A DNA stretch of 64,000 nt from Zhengella mangrovi. GTDB lineage: Bacteria; Pseudomonadota; Alphaproteobacteria; Rhizobiales; Rhizobiaceae. The stretch lies in assembly GCF_002727065.1 (NCBI RefSeq), contig NZ_PDVP01000007.1, forward strand, positions 151,607 to 215,606. The letters are read 5' to 3'. Below, in pieces: positions 63,882 through 64,000 of this stretch. The notes under the pieces are model-generated. The model was not told where the DNA came from, ran no database searches, and saw only the letters and a program-made list of their open reading frames with translations. Position numbers and translations under genes: made by a program. Position 1 is the stretch's first letter, and each line of letters opens with the position of its first letter.

Positions 63882-64000
63882 ATGGCGAAGGGTAAATTCG
63901 AGCGCAACAAGCCGCATGTGAACATTGGCACGATCGGTCACGTCGACCACGGCAAGACGTCTCTGACGGCTGCGATCACGAAGTATTTCGGCGACTTCAA
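63882..64000 (+). CDS. tuf: Elongation factor Tu, N-terminal part (truncated by window edge)
   Basis: The first 39 codons of EF-Tu, the GTPase that brings aminoacyl-tRNA to the ribosome. The start [19 protein letters not shown] runs into the G1 loop [14 protein letters not shown], which identifies it. The 173-bp leader after tRNA-Gly contains a palindrome GGGGCCATGGCCCC at 63831-63844. Confidence 0.97.
   Translation, partial: MAKGKFERNKPHVNIGTIGHVDHGKTSLTAAITKYFGDF

Overview
The window is GC-rich (roughly two thirds G+C) chromosomal DNA from an alphaproteobacterium, most likely a Hyphomicrobiales (Rhizobiales) relative of Rhizobiaceae or Phyllobacteriaceae. The assignment rests on a gbpR-chvE-gguA-gguB sugar locus, REP-type palindromes of the kind common in rhizobial genomes, MCP and TadG families typical of the group, and a tRNA-Tyr/tRNA-Gly/tuf junction at the right edge. 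No transposase, integrase, phage gene or CRISPR array was seen. Most of the window is catabolic: sugars on the left, hydroaromatic (quinate/shikimate-like) compounds in the middle, and aromatic (hydroxyquinol) compounds on the right.

Layout. 1-2411 (minus): truncated acyl-CoA ligase, two REP palindromes, an AroE-like dehydrogenase and AroQ. 2519-13577: LysR regulator gbpR diverges from a nine-gene operon, chvE-gguAB plus galactose dehydrogenase, KDGal kinase, KDPGal aldolase, keto-deoxyarabonate dehydratase, lactonase and alpha-ketoglutarate-semialdehyde dehydrogenase. It covers uptake and oxidative breakdown of D-galactose and L-arabinose except for the aldonate dehydratase step. 13638-19849: PcaC-like protein, TPR sulfotransferase, membrane FMN glutamate-synthase-like protein, M24 peptidase and AEC transporter. 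19850-24511: a candidate small RNA, an orphan TadG, a chemoreceptor and CheW.

24528-42236 is a hydroaromatic island. A minus-strand operon (Gfo/Idh oxidoreductase, IclR, KstD-like FAD dehydrogenase, NIPSNAP, TIM-barrel isomerase) diverges from a plus-strand series (second FAD dehydrogenase, AroE/quinate dehydrogenase, branched-chain-type ABC transporter, acyl-CoA dehydrogenase, fused CoA-transferase, AroQ, 3-dehydroshikimate dehydratase). The recognisable core is quinate or shikimate to 3-dehydroquinate to 3-dehydroshikimate to protocatechuate. The extra CoA and FAD enzymes suggest further, uncharacterised substrates.

42237-58107: three more REP copies and a second orphan TadG, then a 3-oxoadipate/hydroxyquinol region. 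An IclR regulator diverges from pcaIJ. Facing them is a ten-gene minus-strand operon with two intradiol dioxygenases, maleylacetate reductase, two flavin monooxygenases and a complete five-part ABC importer. Hydroxyquinol is cleaved to maleylacetate, reduced to 3-oxoadipate and activated by PcaIJ. A LysR regulator diverges at the far end.

58224-64000 looks like core chromosome: tRNA-Thr, an Anbu proteasome-like operon (Anbu, transglutaminase, alpha-E protein, ATP-grasp protein), rlmB, tRNA-Tyr, tRNA-Gly and the start of tuf.
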